Shown piece after piece: positions 1 through 9,999 of a DNA stretch of 64,000 nt. The notes under the pieces were generated by a model. That model saw only the letters and a list, made by a program, of their open reading frames with translations, was not told where the DNA came from and did no database searches. Position 1 is the first letter of the stretch, and each line of letters opens with the position of its first letter. A program made the position numbers and the translations under genes. Location of the stretch: contig JADJGB010000010.1 of assembly GCA_016708305.1 (NCBI GenBank), positions 434,001-498,000 on the forward strand, written 5' to 3'. Source of the DNA: Sphingobacteriales bacterium. Its GTDB lineage: Bacteria; Bacteroidota; Bacteroidia; Chitinophagales; Chitinophagaceae.

Positions 1-1370
1 TTATACCTTACCGAACCTTTTAATTCCATTGGCGATAATCCCCATGCCTTTGAATTATCCTTCAAGCCAGAAAATGTATTGGCAGTAACACCGGCCAGCA
101 AAGAAAACTGCTCGGCAACATTGTACCCTACCTCTCCTCCCAATGTCATAATATTCATTTTATGCGCTCTTACTATTTGAAAAGATTTTCCATCTCCCGA
201 AGGTGAAATATCATTGAGATATAAAGGCTGGTTCTTTACATTATTAACCCCAATTTTTGCGCTATAGGAAAAATGGTTTGACAATGATCCCTTTACTCCT
301 CCATACAATTCTGTGATTGTAGTATTGAACAAGGTATCCGGGCTCCATAGCCAGGGATTCGTTTCTGCAAAATATTGAAAGGTATTCTTTTTGACCCTTC
401 CTTCAAATCCGCCTAATATGGTAAACCGCTGATCGGCTGTACCCACCTGAGCCTTCATTGCCGGTAACATTACGAATCTTGAATTATCCCATGAGGGACG
501 GATTCCGACATCCAAACTAAAGGTTGGACTCTTATATTGCACCAATGGCTGAATATATAAAACAGCCGTTTTCATATTATTCTTATTTGTTGCTTTTAAA
601 ACAGTATAATCATAACCGAAAGCTAATTTTGCTGCAAAGGCATCATTTATTATTTTTGAAAATGGAAGATCAATTGCAAAACTTCTTTCAATTGCTTTGT
701 GGTTATCTGCAAATAAATCTATTTTCAGTTCGGGTGAATAATCAATACCTAAGGCATTTGCCGACACATTTCTTATACCGGTTCTTATTTTAAAAATTTG
801 AAATTCCTGATTTAATGAATCTAGAGGGATTGTCAATGTTTCAGGCTCGAAGCCATATTTTTTTGTTTTAAAATTATTAGCTTCCACACTCCCACTCCAC
901 TCCAGAACCGGTGTCTTATAAAATCCGGCAGCCTTTGCATCAGACTTGCGATAATCCTGATACGGTCGTTTCCCTTCGGAAGATGTGTATTTACCATAAA
1001 TATTTAAGCCACTTGTTTTACCATCGCCAAAGGACAGACCGGCTTGTGCGAAAGGTGTATTCAGATTGCCATATCCCAATTTTATAAAGCTGCTGTTACT
1101 CCATTGATGCTCGTCAACGGTCAATGTGAGCGGCCTTAATAATCCCGGACGATAGGCAAATTCAAGATTTTGATTTGGGATATTGTATTGCAATTTAGGT
1201 CTCTCACCTTCGGGAACAGCAGGTGATGCAGTAATACTAATTTTGTTTAAACCTTTTAACTTAGGATTATACTCCGAAACAATATCCACCGTACTCTTAT
1301 CCGTTTTTTGTTGAGCAAATACATTTAATTGTAATAAAAATATCAACAATATCAGAAAAATTTTATTCAT
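1..1370 (-). CDS. Outer-membrane beta-barrel protein, partial (runs off the left edge)
   Basis: The reading frame is open on the minus strand from an ATG at 1370 to the edge of the window, so the C-terminus is missing. It begins with a clear signal peptide (MNKIFLILLIFLLQLNVFAQ). The rest is rich in alternating polar and aromatic residues with many Gly, Asn and Tyr, typical of an outer-membrane barrel of the TonB-receptor or porin type. No plug domain is visible in the 456 residues seen. It follows the TPR gene by 36 bp on the same strand, so the two are probably one operon, with the TPR protein acting in the periplasm beside this barrel. The exact family is not certain. Confidence 0.7.
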   Translation of the reverse strand, partial: MNKIFLILLIFLLQLNVFAQQKTDKSTVDIVSEYNPKLKGLNKISITASPAVPEGERPKLQYNIPNQNLEFAYRPGLLRPLTLTVDEHQWSNSSFIKLGYGNLNTPFAQAGLSFGDGKTSGLNIYGKYTSSEGKRPYQDYRKSDAKAAGFYKTPVLEWSGSVEANNFKTKKYGFEPETLTIPLDSLNQEFQIFKIRTGIRNVSANALGIDYSPELKIDLFADNHKAIERSFAIDLPFSKIINDAFAAKLAFGYDYTVLKATNKNNMKTAVLYIQPLVQYKSPTFSLDVGIRPSWDNSRFVMLPAMKAQVGTADQRFTILGGFEGRVKKNTFQYFAETNPWLWSPDTLFNTTITELYGGVKGSLSNHFSYSAKIGVNNVKNQPLYLNDISPSGDGKSFQIVRAHKMNIMTLGGEVGYNVAEQFSLLAGVTANTFSGLKDNSKAWGLSPMELKGSVRY

Positions 1371-1406
1371 CCTTTTTAAATTACTTCTTATTAATTTTTT
1401 TAAATT

Positions 1407-4400
1407 TTATTTTTTCTCTGTTGCAATCACCTGTTGCAATTTGGTTTTAGCTTCTGTCTTTAATGTTTCATCAATACCGTTTTCAACTACACTTTGATAA
1501 GTAGCTTTTGCATTGAAATAATCTTTCTGCCTGAAATAAATATCACCCAACAGCAAATATGATTTTGTAACCCAATATCCATAAGACCCCGATTTGTTTA
1601 TCGTTTCAAATGCAGCCTTTTCCGCATCAGTCAGTTTATTTTGGTCAAGCAAAATAGCTGCGATACCATATCTCGCTTCTGCTGCCAAGGCTGCTTTGTT
1701 TTGCGCAATTACAGCATTATAACTTTTAATTGCTTCTTCATAATTCTTATTCACTTGGGCTGCTTTCCCAATAACAAGATTGGCAAGCGCTTTATCATCG
1801 GTACTTACTGCTGTGCCTGCCAGCAATTCTTTTGCATTGGCAAGCGCCTCATTCCATTTTTGTAGTTGATATCTACTTCTCAACAAACTACGTGCTGCTT
1901 CCGATTTATTTTCGGCACCGGAGGCAAGAGAAGATAGTAGCTGGTAATACCGTTCTGCTTTTACATAATCTTTCTTCTCAAAATAATAAATGGACGCAAC
2001 ATTCAGCGCAGCTTTTTCGGCAAACTGATTGGGCGCTTTGGCAGCCACCGCCTCATAGCCGGAAAGCGCTTTATCCCAGTCTTTTCGGCCATGAAAAATT
2101 TCACTTTTATAATATTGTGCATTTAGTGTATATGCTCCCTGAGGATATTGTTTCAAGTAATTTTCAAAGGCAACAATCGCTTCATCCATATTTCCATCCT
2201 CATATTTTGCCTCGGCAATACTATAGCTGAGTGAATCGGCAGTATTGACTGAAATGCTTTTTCCAATATTTTTCATATAACCAATATATTCGTCAGATTT
2301 ACCTTCTTCCACATAAATTCTTCTGATATCATCTAATGCATCAGTTGACTCTTCGGTGTTAGGATATTTTTTAACTAAAATTTGATACGTGTCTAAAGCC
2401 TCTTTGTTTTTATCCAAATTATAATAAGCTGTACCTAAAGTATAATACGCCCTTGGCTTGTAAGCATCTGTGGTAGTGGATAGTAATACTTTCTGTAAAT
2501 AAGGAATTGCATCTGAAAATTTCTCACTACTCATGTAAGTAAGCGCTATTTCCATGTTGGCATCATCCTGCAAATCGGTTTTAGGATATTTACGTAAAAT
2601 CTCATTCATCAATCCAATCTTGTCCTTAGGGTTTTTTATTCCATCTATCATAGCGCTTTGGTAGGTGGCATAATCGGCAACAGGCCAGTTATTATCTATG
2701 ATCGTTTTATAAATTGCTTTTGCTTTAGTATAATTTTTCAGCATGTAATAACTGTCGCCTGCTCTCAAATAAGCATCTCTTTGTAAATCACTGCGGGTAT
2801 TACCACTACCCACCGGTTCAAAGTTTTGCAGCGCCAGATTGTACGCTTCTTTTTTCAGATAAGCATACCCCAGATTATATTTTGCTGTAGTGGCATTAGC
2901 CTCTCCATTGGCGGGAGCGCCGTCCTGCAAATAATTATTCAAAAACTGAATTGCATTGTCATTATTATTCTGCCGATAGGCAATTTCGCCTTTCCAGAAA
3001 TAGATAAGCGCTTTCAGGTTTTTATCAGAATTGTTTTGAAGTGCACGGTCTAATAATCTGTCTGCTTCAAGCAACAGGCCATCATTTATAAGTTCGGTAG
3101 CTCTGCCAAAATAAACTCTCGAAATTAATAGTCTTGTTTGAGATGTAGGATTTTTAATTTCTTCCAAAACATTAAGCGCATCCTTATAATTATTTGTGTT
3201 TGCAAGAGCTGCCACAAGCAGTTCTTTTGCCTCAACATTATATACAGACATGGGATATTCTCTAACAAAACCTCTCAAACCATTCAATGCTTCATTTTGA
3301 TACCCTAAATCATAGGACAGTTTTGCATATTGAAACTTAGAAATTTCCTTTTGCTCCTTGTTGCTACTATTAGAGGCGCAAAACAAAAAAGCGCTCCTGG
3401 CATTGGCCTTTTGTCCGGTTTTCAGGTAGGCATCTCCCAGAAGATACATGGCATGTTGGCTCAATGCATCTTCGCCACCGCTCAGTTGCTTAAAACCCTC
3501 AATAGCTTTTTGGAAATCATTTGCCCTGTAATAAGAATAGGATAGTTCATAAATATCTTCTCTGGTTACTTTATTCGATTTGGAAACATACTCCTGAAGA
3601 TAGGGCAATGCCTTTGCAACCTCTTTTAATACAAGATGGGTGTGGCAAATCATCTGCCTGATTTGCAGGTCATACATTTGGGTATTGCCCATTTTCAATT
3701 TTCCTTCTGCATATTGGATGGATTTTTGTTTGTCTCCCTGCAAATAATAAACCTGAGCAATATAATAGGGCGCCACTAATGAAAACTCCGGATGCCCTTC
3801 AATAAGTAACAGGCTGTTTAACGCATCTGTATAATTACCTTCTTTGAAGGCAATCAATCCATAATAATAGTTTGCTGCGTAATAATCTGCAGATTTGGTG
3901 TTGGTTTTTACGGTATATAGGAGTGGTTTTGCCTGCGCATAATCATCCAGAAAGAAATAGGAATAGCCTTTATGAAATTGAAAAGAAGACAACTGATCTG
4001 CGTCAATATTTGAAACATCTGTCATTTTATAATTTTCAAGCGCTTCTTTAAAGTTCTGGTGTCTGAAAAAATACTCTCCCAAATAGAAAGTCATTCCTTC
4101 TACTCTTGCTTCATTTTTTGAAAGGAATATATAATTTTCAGCTCTTGTAACTGCCACCTCTTCATTTTGCATCAACCCACAAACAATATCGTAAAACTCA
4201 ATTTCCTGCACGGTTACCGGAAAGTTTGATGAGATGTTTTTTTGCAAATCTTTATTCAACGCTCTGAACAAAGGATAAGCCAGACTATATTCTTTTTTCT
4301 GAAAATAATCCTTTGCCTCCTTAAACCTCGCATCCGGATCATTGATAAAGGCGGTTGGTTGGGCCATTGATTGAAAAAAAACCGAAAAGGATATTATAAT

Positions 4401-4418
4401 TAGGAGAAGACTTTTCAT
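1407..4418 (-). CDS. Large secreted tetratricopeptide-repeat protein
   Basis: About 1003 residues. I place the start at the ATG at 4418, which gives a normal signal peptide (MKSLLLIIISFSVFFQSMAQ); an upstream in-frame start would add 21 residues before it. The mature part is almost entirely helical repeats with the TPR pattern (G/A, Y, A-P at regular spacing), for example AYYTLGTAYYNLDKNKEAL. TPR proteins are scaffolds for protein contact; in Bacteroidota such long exported ones often assist outer-membrane machines. It has no enzyme motif. The gene is intact and sits just upstream of a barrel protein gene. A link to SprE/PorW-like secretion proteins is possible but is not shown by the sequence. 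Confidence 0.8.
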   Translation of the reverse strand: MKSLLLIIISFSVFFQSMAQPTAFINDPDARFKEAKDYFQKKEYSLAYPLFRALNKDLQKNISSNFPVTVQEIEFYDIVCGLMQNEEVAVTRAENYIFLSKNEARVEGMTFYLGEYFFRHQNFKEALENYKMTDVSNIDADQLSSFQFHKGYSYFFLDDYAQAKPLLYTVKTNTKSADYYAANYYYGLIAFKEGNYTDALNSLLLIEGHPEFSLVAPYYIAQVYYLQGDKQKSIQYAEGKLKMGNTQMYDLQIRQMICHTHLVLKEVAKALPYLQEYVSKSNKVTREDIYELSYSYYRANDFQKAIEGFKQLSGGEDALSQHAMYLLGDAYLKTGQKANARSAFLFCASNSSNKEQKEISKFQYAKLSYDLGYQNEALNGLRGFVREYPMSVYNVEAKELLVAALANTNNYKDALNVLEEIKNPTSQTRLLISRVYFGRATELINDGLLLEADRLLDRALQNNSDKNLKALIYFWKGEIAYRQNNNDNAIQFLNNYLQDGAPANGEANATTAKYNLGYAYLKKEAYNLALQNFEPVGSGNTRSDLQRDAYLRAGDSYYMLKNYTKAKAIYKTIIDNNWPVADYATYQSAMIDGIKNPKDKIGLMNEILRKYPKTDLQDDANMEIALTYMSSEKFSDAIPYLQKVLLSTTTDAYKPRAYYTLGTAYYNLDKNKEALDTYQILVKKYPNTEESTDALDDIRRIYVEEGKSDEYIGYMKNIGKSISVNTADSLSYSIAEAKYEDGNMDEAIVAFENYLKQYPQGAYTLNAQYYKSEIFHGRKDWDKALSGYEAVAAKAPNQFAEKAALNVASIYYFEKKDYVKAERYYQLLSSLASGAENKSEAARSLLRSRYQLQKWNEALANAKELLAGTAVSTDDKALANLVIGKAAQVNKNYEEAIKSYNAVIAQNKAALAAEARYGIAAILLDQNKLTDAEKAAFETINKSGSYGYWVTKSYLLLGDIYFRQKDYFNAKATYQSVVENGIDETLKTEAKTKLQQVIATEKK

Positions 4419-4597
4419 GTTACCGATAGAATATTTATTTAATAAAATCAACATTGCGAATATTGTAAATATTTTTACCAATTCAAAGGATTCCTTTGCA
4501 ACAGGTGTGGATAAGTAGGTAATAAGGGGCTAATTTAACATTTTGTTGGTAGATGATTTTATGATTATGTTTGTCGCCTAAAAAATAGCAGTTTTTT

Positions 4598-5008
4598 ATG
4601 AAGTTATTAAGTAGTAAACATTCTGAGGCAGGTGTAAGTTTTTCTCTCTTGTTGCTGAGATTTAGCGCTGGTGCCGCTATGCTGGTAAATCATGGCTTGA
4701 AAAAAATTACCGGATTTAATGAAATTCTGGAAAAGGGTTTTTTTGATCCTATTGGAATTGGGTCAAAAGCATCTCTATACCTGATTACATTTGCTGAAGT
4801 TTTCTGTGCCATTCTGATTATTTTTGGCTTATTGACCCGCTTGGCCACCATTCCATTGATAATAGGAATGAGTGTGATTGTTTTTTTGGTAAGTAAAGGC
4901 GATATCTTTGGGCAGGCCGAACTACCTGCTTTTTATCTGGCTATATTTATTGCGCTGCTTATCTCAGGTCCGGGAAGATACAGCCTCGATCGCATGATTG
5001 GTAAATAA
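4598..5008 (+). CDS. DoxX family membrane protein
   Basis: 136 residues with four predicted membrane helices, the layout of the DoxX family. The N-terminal helix carries the family pattern LLRFSAGAAMLVNHGLKKI, and a later helix has the pattern AEVFCAILIIFGLLTRLATI. DoxX proteins are small inner-membrane proteins tied in some bacteria to redox or thiol stress; the biochemical role is not settled. It lies 6 bp before the thioesterase gene and is probably cotranscribed with it. Intact. Confidence 0.85.
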   Translation: MKLLSSKHSEAGVSFSLLLLRFSAGAAMLVNHGLKKITGFNEILEKGFFDPIGIGSKASLYLITFAEVFCAILIIFGLLTRLATIPLIIGMSVIVFLVSKGDIFGQAELPAFYLAIFIALLISGPGRYSLDRMIGK

Positions 5009-5014
5009 TTATAT

Positions 5015-5428
5015 ATGTACACATACGAAACCAAAATAAGAGTTCGCTATGCCGAAACTGACCAAATGGGAGTGGTTTATCATAGTAATTATTTTCAATA
5101 CTTTGAAGTAGTGAGAGCCGAATCAATACGAAGTATGGGGATAACCTATTCTGATATGGAGCAGATGGGAATCATCATGCCGGTAGTGGAGGTGAGATGC
5201 AAGTATATTAAGCCTGCGTTATATGATAACTTATTAACCATAAAACTGATTTTAAATCATTTGCCAACAGACCATAAAATCACTTTTCATAGCGAGGTGT
5301 TGAATGAAAAAAATGAGTTGTTGGCTATCGGTCATGTAGCGCTATATTTTATGGAGGCAAAAACAATGAAGAAAACAAAAATGCCTGAAAACCTTTATCA
5401 TAAACTGGAACCCTATTTTGTGCAATAG
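5015..5428 (+). CDS. Acyl-CoA thioesterase, 4-hydroxybenzoyl-CoA/YbgC type
   Basis: 137 residues, the full length of a single hot-dog-fold thioesterase. The N-terminal region has the YbgC/FadM signature RVRYAETDQMGVVYHSNYF, in which the Asp after the Thr is the usual catalytic acid and the H-x-N-Y-F segment lies along the helix. Such enzymes hydrolyse short or aromatic acyl-CoA esters in the cytoplasm. The gene is intact. Its stop codon shares a base with the GTG start of the next gene, so translation of the two may be coupled. Confidence 0.88.
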   Translation: MYTYETKIRVRYAETDQMGVVYHSNYFQYFEVVRAESIRSMGITYSDMEQMGIIMPVVEVRCKYIKPALYDNLLTIKLILNHLPTDHKITFHSEVLNEKNELLAIGHVALYFMEAKTMKKTKMPENLYHKLEPYFVQ

Positions 5429-6421
5429 TGGACAATTATAGCCAAATAATTGAAACAGAATCTGCGAGCAACGTAGTATATCCTCCCAAATATTTGGCAG
5501 AACAGGGTTCGATTACTGCCACAATTTATCGGTCGCTACTAAGTATTGTCTTTTTTTTGGGAGTAGGTTATTTATTTTTTCAAAGAATAGATATCATCCT
5601 CATTCTTACCGCCATCATATTATTTCATGAAGCCGGCCACTATTTTGCTATGCGCTATTATCATTATGCAGATTTGGGTATTTTTTTTATTCCGATATTA
5701 GGCGCTTTTGTATCGGGAAGTAAAAGAGAAGTGAGCCAAAAACAAAATGCTGTAATACTGATGGCTGGGCCTTTGCCGGGTATTATCTTGGGTTTCCTAC
5801 TTTTTTATTGATAAAAACACGGTAGGCGGATGGTATTGGGGTGACATATCGGTTTATTATGTATCAATTTTGTTGTTGGTACTGAATCTGCTTAATCTGC
5901 TGCCCGTTTACCCGCTTGACGGCGGTCAGTTGCTCAATAGAGTTTTTTTAGACGAAGAAGGATTTTGGAGCAATACTTTTGTATGGATATCGGCCATTGG
6001 TTTTGCAGTGCTGGCCTTCATTAGCGGTTTATACATACTTTTGCTTTTACCCTTGATGATTGTTTTTCGGTATGTGGGTACTAATCGTCATTTGGCGCTC
6101 GAAAAAGAATTGTTGGATGAAGGTTTTGATTTAGATACCTCTTATGAGGATTTGTCGGATGAAAAATATTGGAAGATTAGAGCAGTAATTGTAAGAAACC
6201 TTCCGACCTTTGCCGGTGTAGAAGCAGGGCCGCCATACCAATATGATGCCAAAGAAGAAAAGATTGCGCAGGAGGTGGAAGATGTGCTGCAAAGAAATCT
6301 GCTGCTGGATATTTCTTGGTTCGAAAAAATTATATTGGTAATAATCTGGATATTAGCGCTTTGCAGTCCAATCATCTTTAATATTGATTTGAATTTCTTA
6401 AAGAATTTTTTACAATTTTGA
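5428..6421 (+). CDS. Site-2 protease family (M50) membrane metalloprotease, frameshifted
   Basis: The frame opens at a GTG overlapping the previous stop. The first part has the M50 zinc motif HEAGH (ILFHEAGHYFAMRYY) inside a membrane helix, and the second has the second metal-binding motif LLPVYPLDGGQLLN. These are the two halves of an intramembrane protease active site. The halves are in different frames; the shift is at a run of six T near 5801-5806, and the intervening codons (DKNTVGGWYWGDIS) read well after one base is added or removed. I treat this as one gene of about 330 residues with a probable sequencing error. The substrate is unknown. Confidence 0.8.
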
Positions 6422-6441
6422 TTATTTTAAATAAAATACAC

Positions 6442-6817
6442 ATGAAAATAGCAAAAGGACATCAGCCCGTAATGCCTTATCTGATTTTGAAAAACTCCGA
6501 AGGTTTTATTGACTTTACCAAAAAAGTATTTAATGCTTCGGAAATTTATAAAGGTTATGATGAAGAAAACCCCAACCAGATTGTTCATGCCGAAGTGCAG
6601 ATAAACGGATGTAATATAATGATGGCAGATGTAACAGAAGATTTTGACGGCCAATGCCAATTTGTTTATTTATGTTGATGATGCTGATGAAACCTACCAA
6701 CTGGCGCTTCAAAATGGCGCTACCGTAGTCAATGAAATAGCCGACCAGAGTTATGGACGAGGCGGGGGCGTGAAAGACCCCTGGGGTAATGTATGGTGGA
6801 TTTCTTCAATGAACTAA
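6442..6817 (+). CDS. VOC-superfamily (glyoxalase/PhnB-like) protein, frameshifted
   Basis: The N-terminal part (MKIAKGHQPVMPYLILKNS) and the C-terminal part (GGVKDPWGNVWWISS) match the small PhnB-like branch of the vicinal-oxygen-chelate fold, whose usual ending is DPFGNxWxI. They are in different frames, joined near 6660 where the frame of FVYVDDADETY takes over. The whole protein would be about 124 residues, normal for the family. Substrate and metal are not deducible. I chose the ATG at 6442 over an upstream alternative start at 6418, because the family begins close to this Met. Confidence 0.7.
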
Positions 6818-6911
6818 TTCTAAAATTACTTTTTTGCACCTCCGATAACTCCACATTTTAATACCTTTAATGCTTGTTAAGTTTATTTAATTTTTCCTCA
6901 ATTAATTTTTT

Positions 6912-8264
6912 ATGAAAAAAATTACACTCCTTTTTTCGTTTGCATTTCTGACATTTTTACTTTCGGCACAAACTTCTAAATGGCAAAATCTCTTTAACGG
7001 CAAAGACCTTAAAGGATGGACGCAACTGAATGGCAAGGCTAAATATGAAGTGAAAAACGGAGCTATTGTTGGCACAACAGTTTTGGGAGAGCCTAATTCC
7101 TTTCTGGCTACCGAAAAAGATTATGGTGATTTTATTCTCGAACTCGAGTTTTTGGTGGACAGCACCATGAACTCAGGCATTCAGTTTAGAAGCCTGAGCC
7201 TTCCTGAATATCGCAATGGCAGGGTACACGGCTATCAGTACGAAATTGACCCCTCTCCTCGTGGATGGACAGGTGGCATTTATGATGAGGCTCGCCGCGA
7301 CTGGCTGTATCCGATTGATCTGAATTCTGCTGCAAAAACTGCTTTTAGACAGGGGAAATGGAACAAAGTGAGGATAGAATGTATCGGAAATTCAATCCGA
7401 ACACTGGATAAACGATGTGGCTGCGGCACATTTGATTGACGATGTTACCCCAAAGGATTTATCGCATTGCAGGTTCATAGCATCGGCAAAAAAGAAGATG
7501 CAGGTCGCAGCATCAGCTGGCGCAATATCCGCATCCAGACCAAAAACCTGAAACCAAAACCTCTGCAAGGAGCGTTTGTAGTAAATACCATCCCCAACAA
7601 TTTGTCGGATGCTGAAAAGAAAAATGGAGTAAGTCTATTGTTTGATGGAAAAAACAACCATGGTTGGCGCGGTGCGTACAAAGATAAATTTCCTGAGAAA
7701 GGATGGGAAATCAAAGACGGCTTTTTATCAGTTATGCCTTCTGGAGGAGGAGAGTCAACAAACGGTGGCGATATCGTTACCGATAAAGAATACAGCGCCT
7801 TCATTTTTCAGTTTGATTTCAAACTGACAGAAGGCGCTAATAGTGGCATAAAATACTTTGTAACAGAAAAGGAACAAAATACCGGCTCTGCCATCGGTTT
7901 GGAATATCAGATTCTGGACGATGCAAAGCATCCTGATGCAAAATTAGGCGCAATCGGCAACCGCACATTGGCATCACTTTACGACCTGATACCTTCTCTT
8001 CGTGAACCACGCGCCCGAAGGCCTATTGGCGAATGGAACCGGGGAATGATCGTAGTACATCCCGACAACAGAATTGAACACTGGCTGAATGGATGGAAAG
8101 TACTCGAATTTCAAAGGGGAACACCCTACTATTATGCTTTAGTGGCACGTAGTAAATATGCCAATTGGGAAAATTTTGGCATGGCGCCTAAAGGCCATAT
8201 TTTGCTGCAAGATCATGGCGATAAAGTATCTTTCAGAAGCCTAAAAATTCAGGAATTGAAATAA
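6912..8264 (+). CDS. Secreted protein with two DUF1080 (3-keto-disaccharide hydrolase) domains, frameshifted
   Basis: A signal peptide (MKKITLLFSFAFLTFLLSAQ) is followed by two copies of the DUF1080 fold. Copy 1 begins WQNLFNGKDLKGW and copy 2 begins VSLLFDGKNNHGW. Each continues with the family blocks (NSGIQFR or NSGIKYF, then the EYQILDD or YEIDPSP segment, then a W-N and WLNG block). The Pfam family is now described as 3-keto-disaccharide hydrolase and has a concanavalin-like fold. Two small shifts near 7400 and 7445 break copy 1 late in the domain; reading across them gives a continuous family sequence. It probably acts in the periplasm on oligosaccharides. A single-domain relative lies at 21534-22272. 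Confidence 0.78.
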
Positions 8265-8314
8265 TTGCAGTTTATATTTTAAACCTTCAAATAAATATTT
8301 TTAGGTAATGGTGC

Positions 8315-8344
8315 AAAAAAATAGCGTCAAACTTCTGACGCTAT
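8315..8344 (-). terminator. Terminator hairpin between convergent genes
   Basis: A 9-bp perfect stem, ATAGCGTCA at 8321-8329 with TGACGCTAT at 8336-8344, and a 6-base loop. On the minus strand it is followed by a run of T (the A run at 8315-8320), so it should end the gnd operon. It lies between the ends of the DUF1080 gene and gnd. Confidence 0.7.
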
Positions 8345-8375
8345 TATAGCTAAATATTATTATCTCGTAAGAATG

Positions 8376-9828
8376 TTATACTACGTAAGAATTGGATGTA
8401 GTATCTCCTCCATGCCCTGTCCAGTTGGTATGAAAAAATTTACCGCGTGGCTGATCAATTCTTTCGTAAGTGTGAGCGCCAAAGTAGTCGCGCTGCGCCT
8501 GCAATAAATTAGCCGGTAATCTTTCGCTCCTGAACCCGTCAAAATAACACAATGCCGAACTCAAAGCCGGAACCGGAATACCATTTGAAATGGCTGCTGC
8601 GCACACCCTTCTCCATCCTTCCTGCGCTGCTGATATTTTTCGGCGAACAAAGGATCAAGCAATAGATTTCTTAAGTTTGGATTATTGTCAAATGCCTTTT
8701 AATATCACCGAGGAATACGGAGCGAATGATACAACCACCCCGCCACATCAGCGCAATACCGCCCAGATTCAGATTCCAGTTATTCTCTTTGGCAGCCTCC
8801 ATCATCAGGTCGTAGCCCTGCGCATAAGAAATGATTTTAGCTCCGTAAAGCGCCATTTTCAAGTCGTCAATCATTTGTTGTATATCGCCTTCAAATTGTG
8901 CCGCAGGGCCTCTCAACACTTTTGATGCTTCTACTCTCAAATCTTTCTGTGCCGACAAACATCTTGAAAATACTGATTCACCAATAAGCGTCAAAGGAAT
9001 ACCACAATCCAACGCAGCAACCACAGTCCATTTTCCGGTTCCTTTTTGTCCGGCTGTATCCAGAATTTTTTCTACCAAGGGCCGGCCATCTTCATCCTTG
9101 AAGGTCAAGATATCACGTGTGATTTCAATCAGATAGGAATCCAGTTCCTCAGTATTCCACTTTTTGAATATTTCATGTTGTTCATCAGCACTCATTCCGA
9201 GCAGGTCTTTCATAATGTGGTATGCTTCATTGATGATTTGCATATCACCGTATTCAATACCATTGTGAATCATTTTCACATAATGACCGGCGCCGTTTTC
9301 GCCTACCCAGTCACAACAAGGTGAGCCATCTTCCACCTTTGCAGCTACCGCCTGAAAAATATCTTTCACATGAGGCCATGCTGCAGGCGATCCGCCGGGC
9401 ATCATGGAAGGGCCTTTCAGCGCTCCTTCTTCACCACCAGAAACTCCTGTACCGATATAAAGTAATCCTTTACTTTCTACATATTTTGTGCGGCGAATGG
9501 TGTCGGTGTATAAACTATTACCCCCGTCAATAATAATATCGCCCGGCTCTAAATGCGGAATCAGCAATTCTATAAAATCATCAACCGGCTGACCGGCTTT
9601 TACCAACATCATTGCCTTGCGCGGGCGCTCTAATTTGCTCACAAAATCTTCGATGGTATCTGCCGGAATAAAATTCTTTCCTGCACCGCGTCCATTCACA
9701 AAGTGAGCTACTTTCTCAACTGTACGATTATAAACAGCTACAGTGTAGCCTTTGCTTTCCATATTCAGAACTAAGTTTTCGCCCATCACGGCCAAACCAA
9801 TGAGTCCGATATCTGCTAAATTTTTCAT
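8376..9828 (-). CDS. gnd: 6-phosphogluconate dehydrogenase (decarboxylating), frameshifted
   Basis: Oxidises 6-phosphogluconate to ribulose-5-phosphate and CO2 with NAD(P)+ in the cytoplasm. The N-terminus has the nucleotide-binding motif GLIGLAVMGENLVLNM. The substrate region has GVSGGEEGALKGPSMMPGG and GAGHYVKMIHNGIEYGDM, with the catalytic Lys in HYVKM. The C-terminal block AQRDYFGAHTYE is also present. Full length is about 470 residues, normal for the long form. One extra A in a run near 8703 shifts the frame after SVFLGDIK; the next part reads AFDNNPNLRNLLLD once corrected. It is the last gene of the hexuronate operon, 171 bp after the LarA-like gene, which suggests that the pathway ends at 6-phosphogluconate. 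Confidence 0.92.
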
Positions 9829-9999
9829 GTGTGTAATTTTATAATTATTTTATGGGGTCTATTAAAATTATTTATTGTTAAAGACTGAAGCAAATTAATA
9901 TACTTCATCTATGACGAAAAGAATACAAGATAAGAGAATAATGGTATCCCATCGGCATAACAATTCTTACTTAAAAACATTTTTAAAAGTTATAAATCA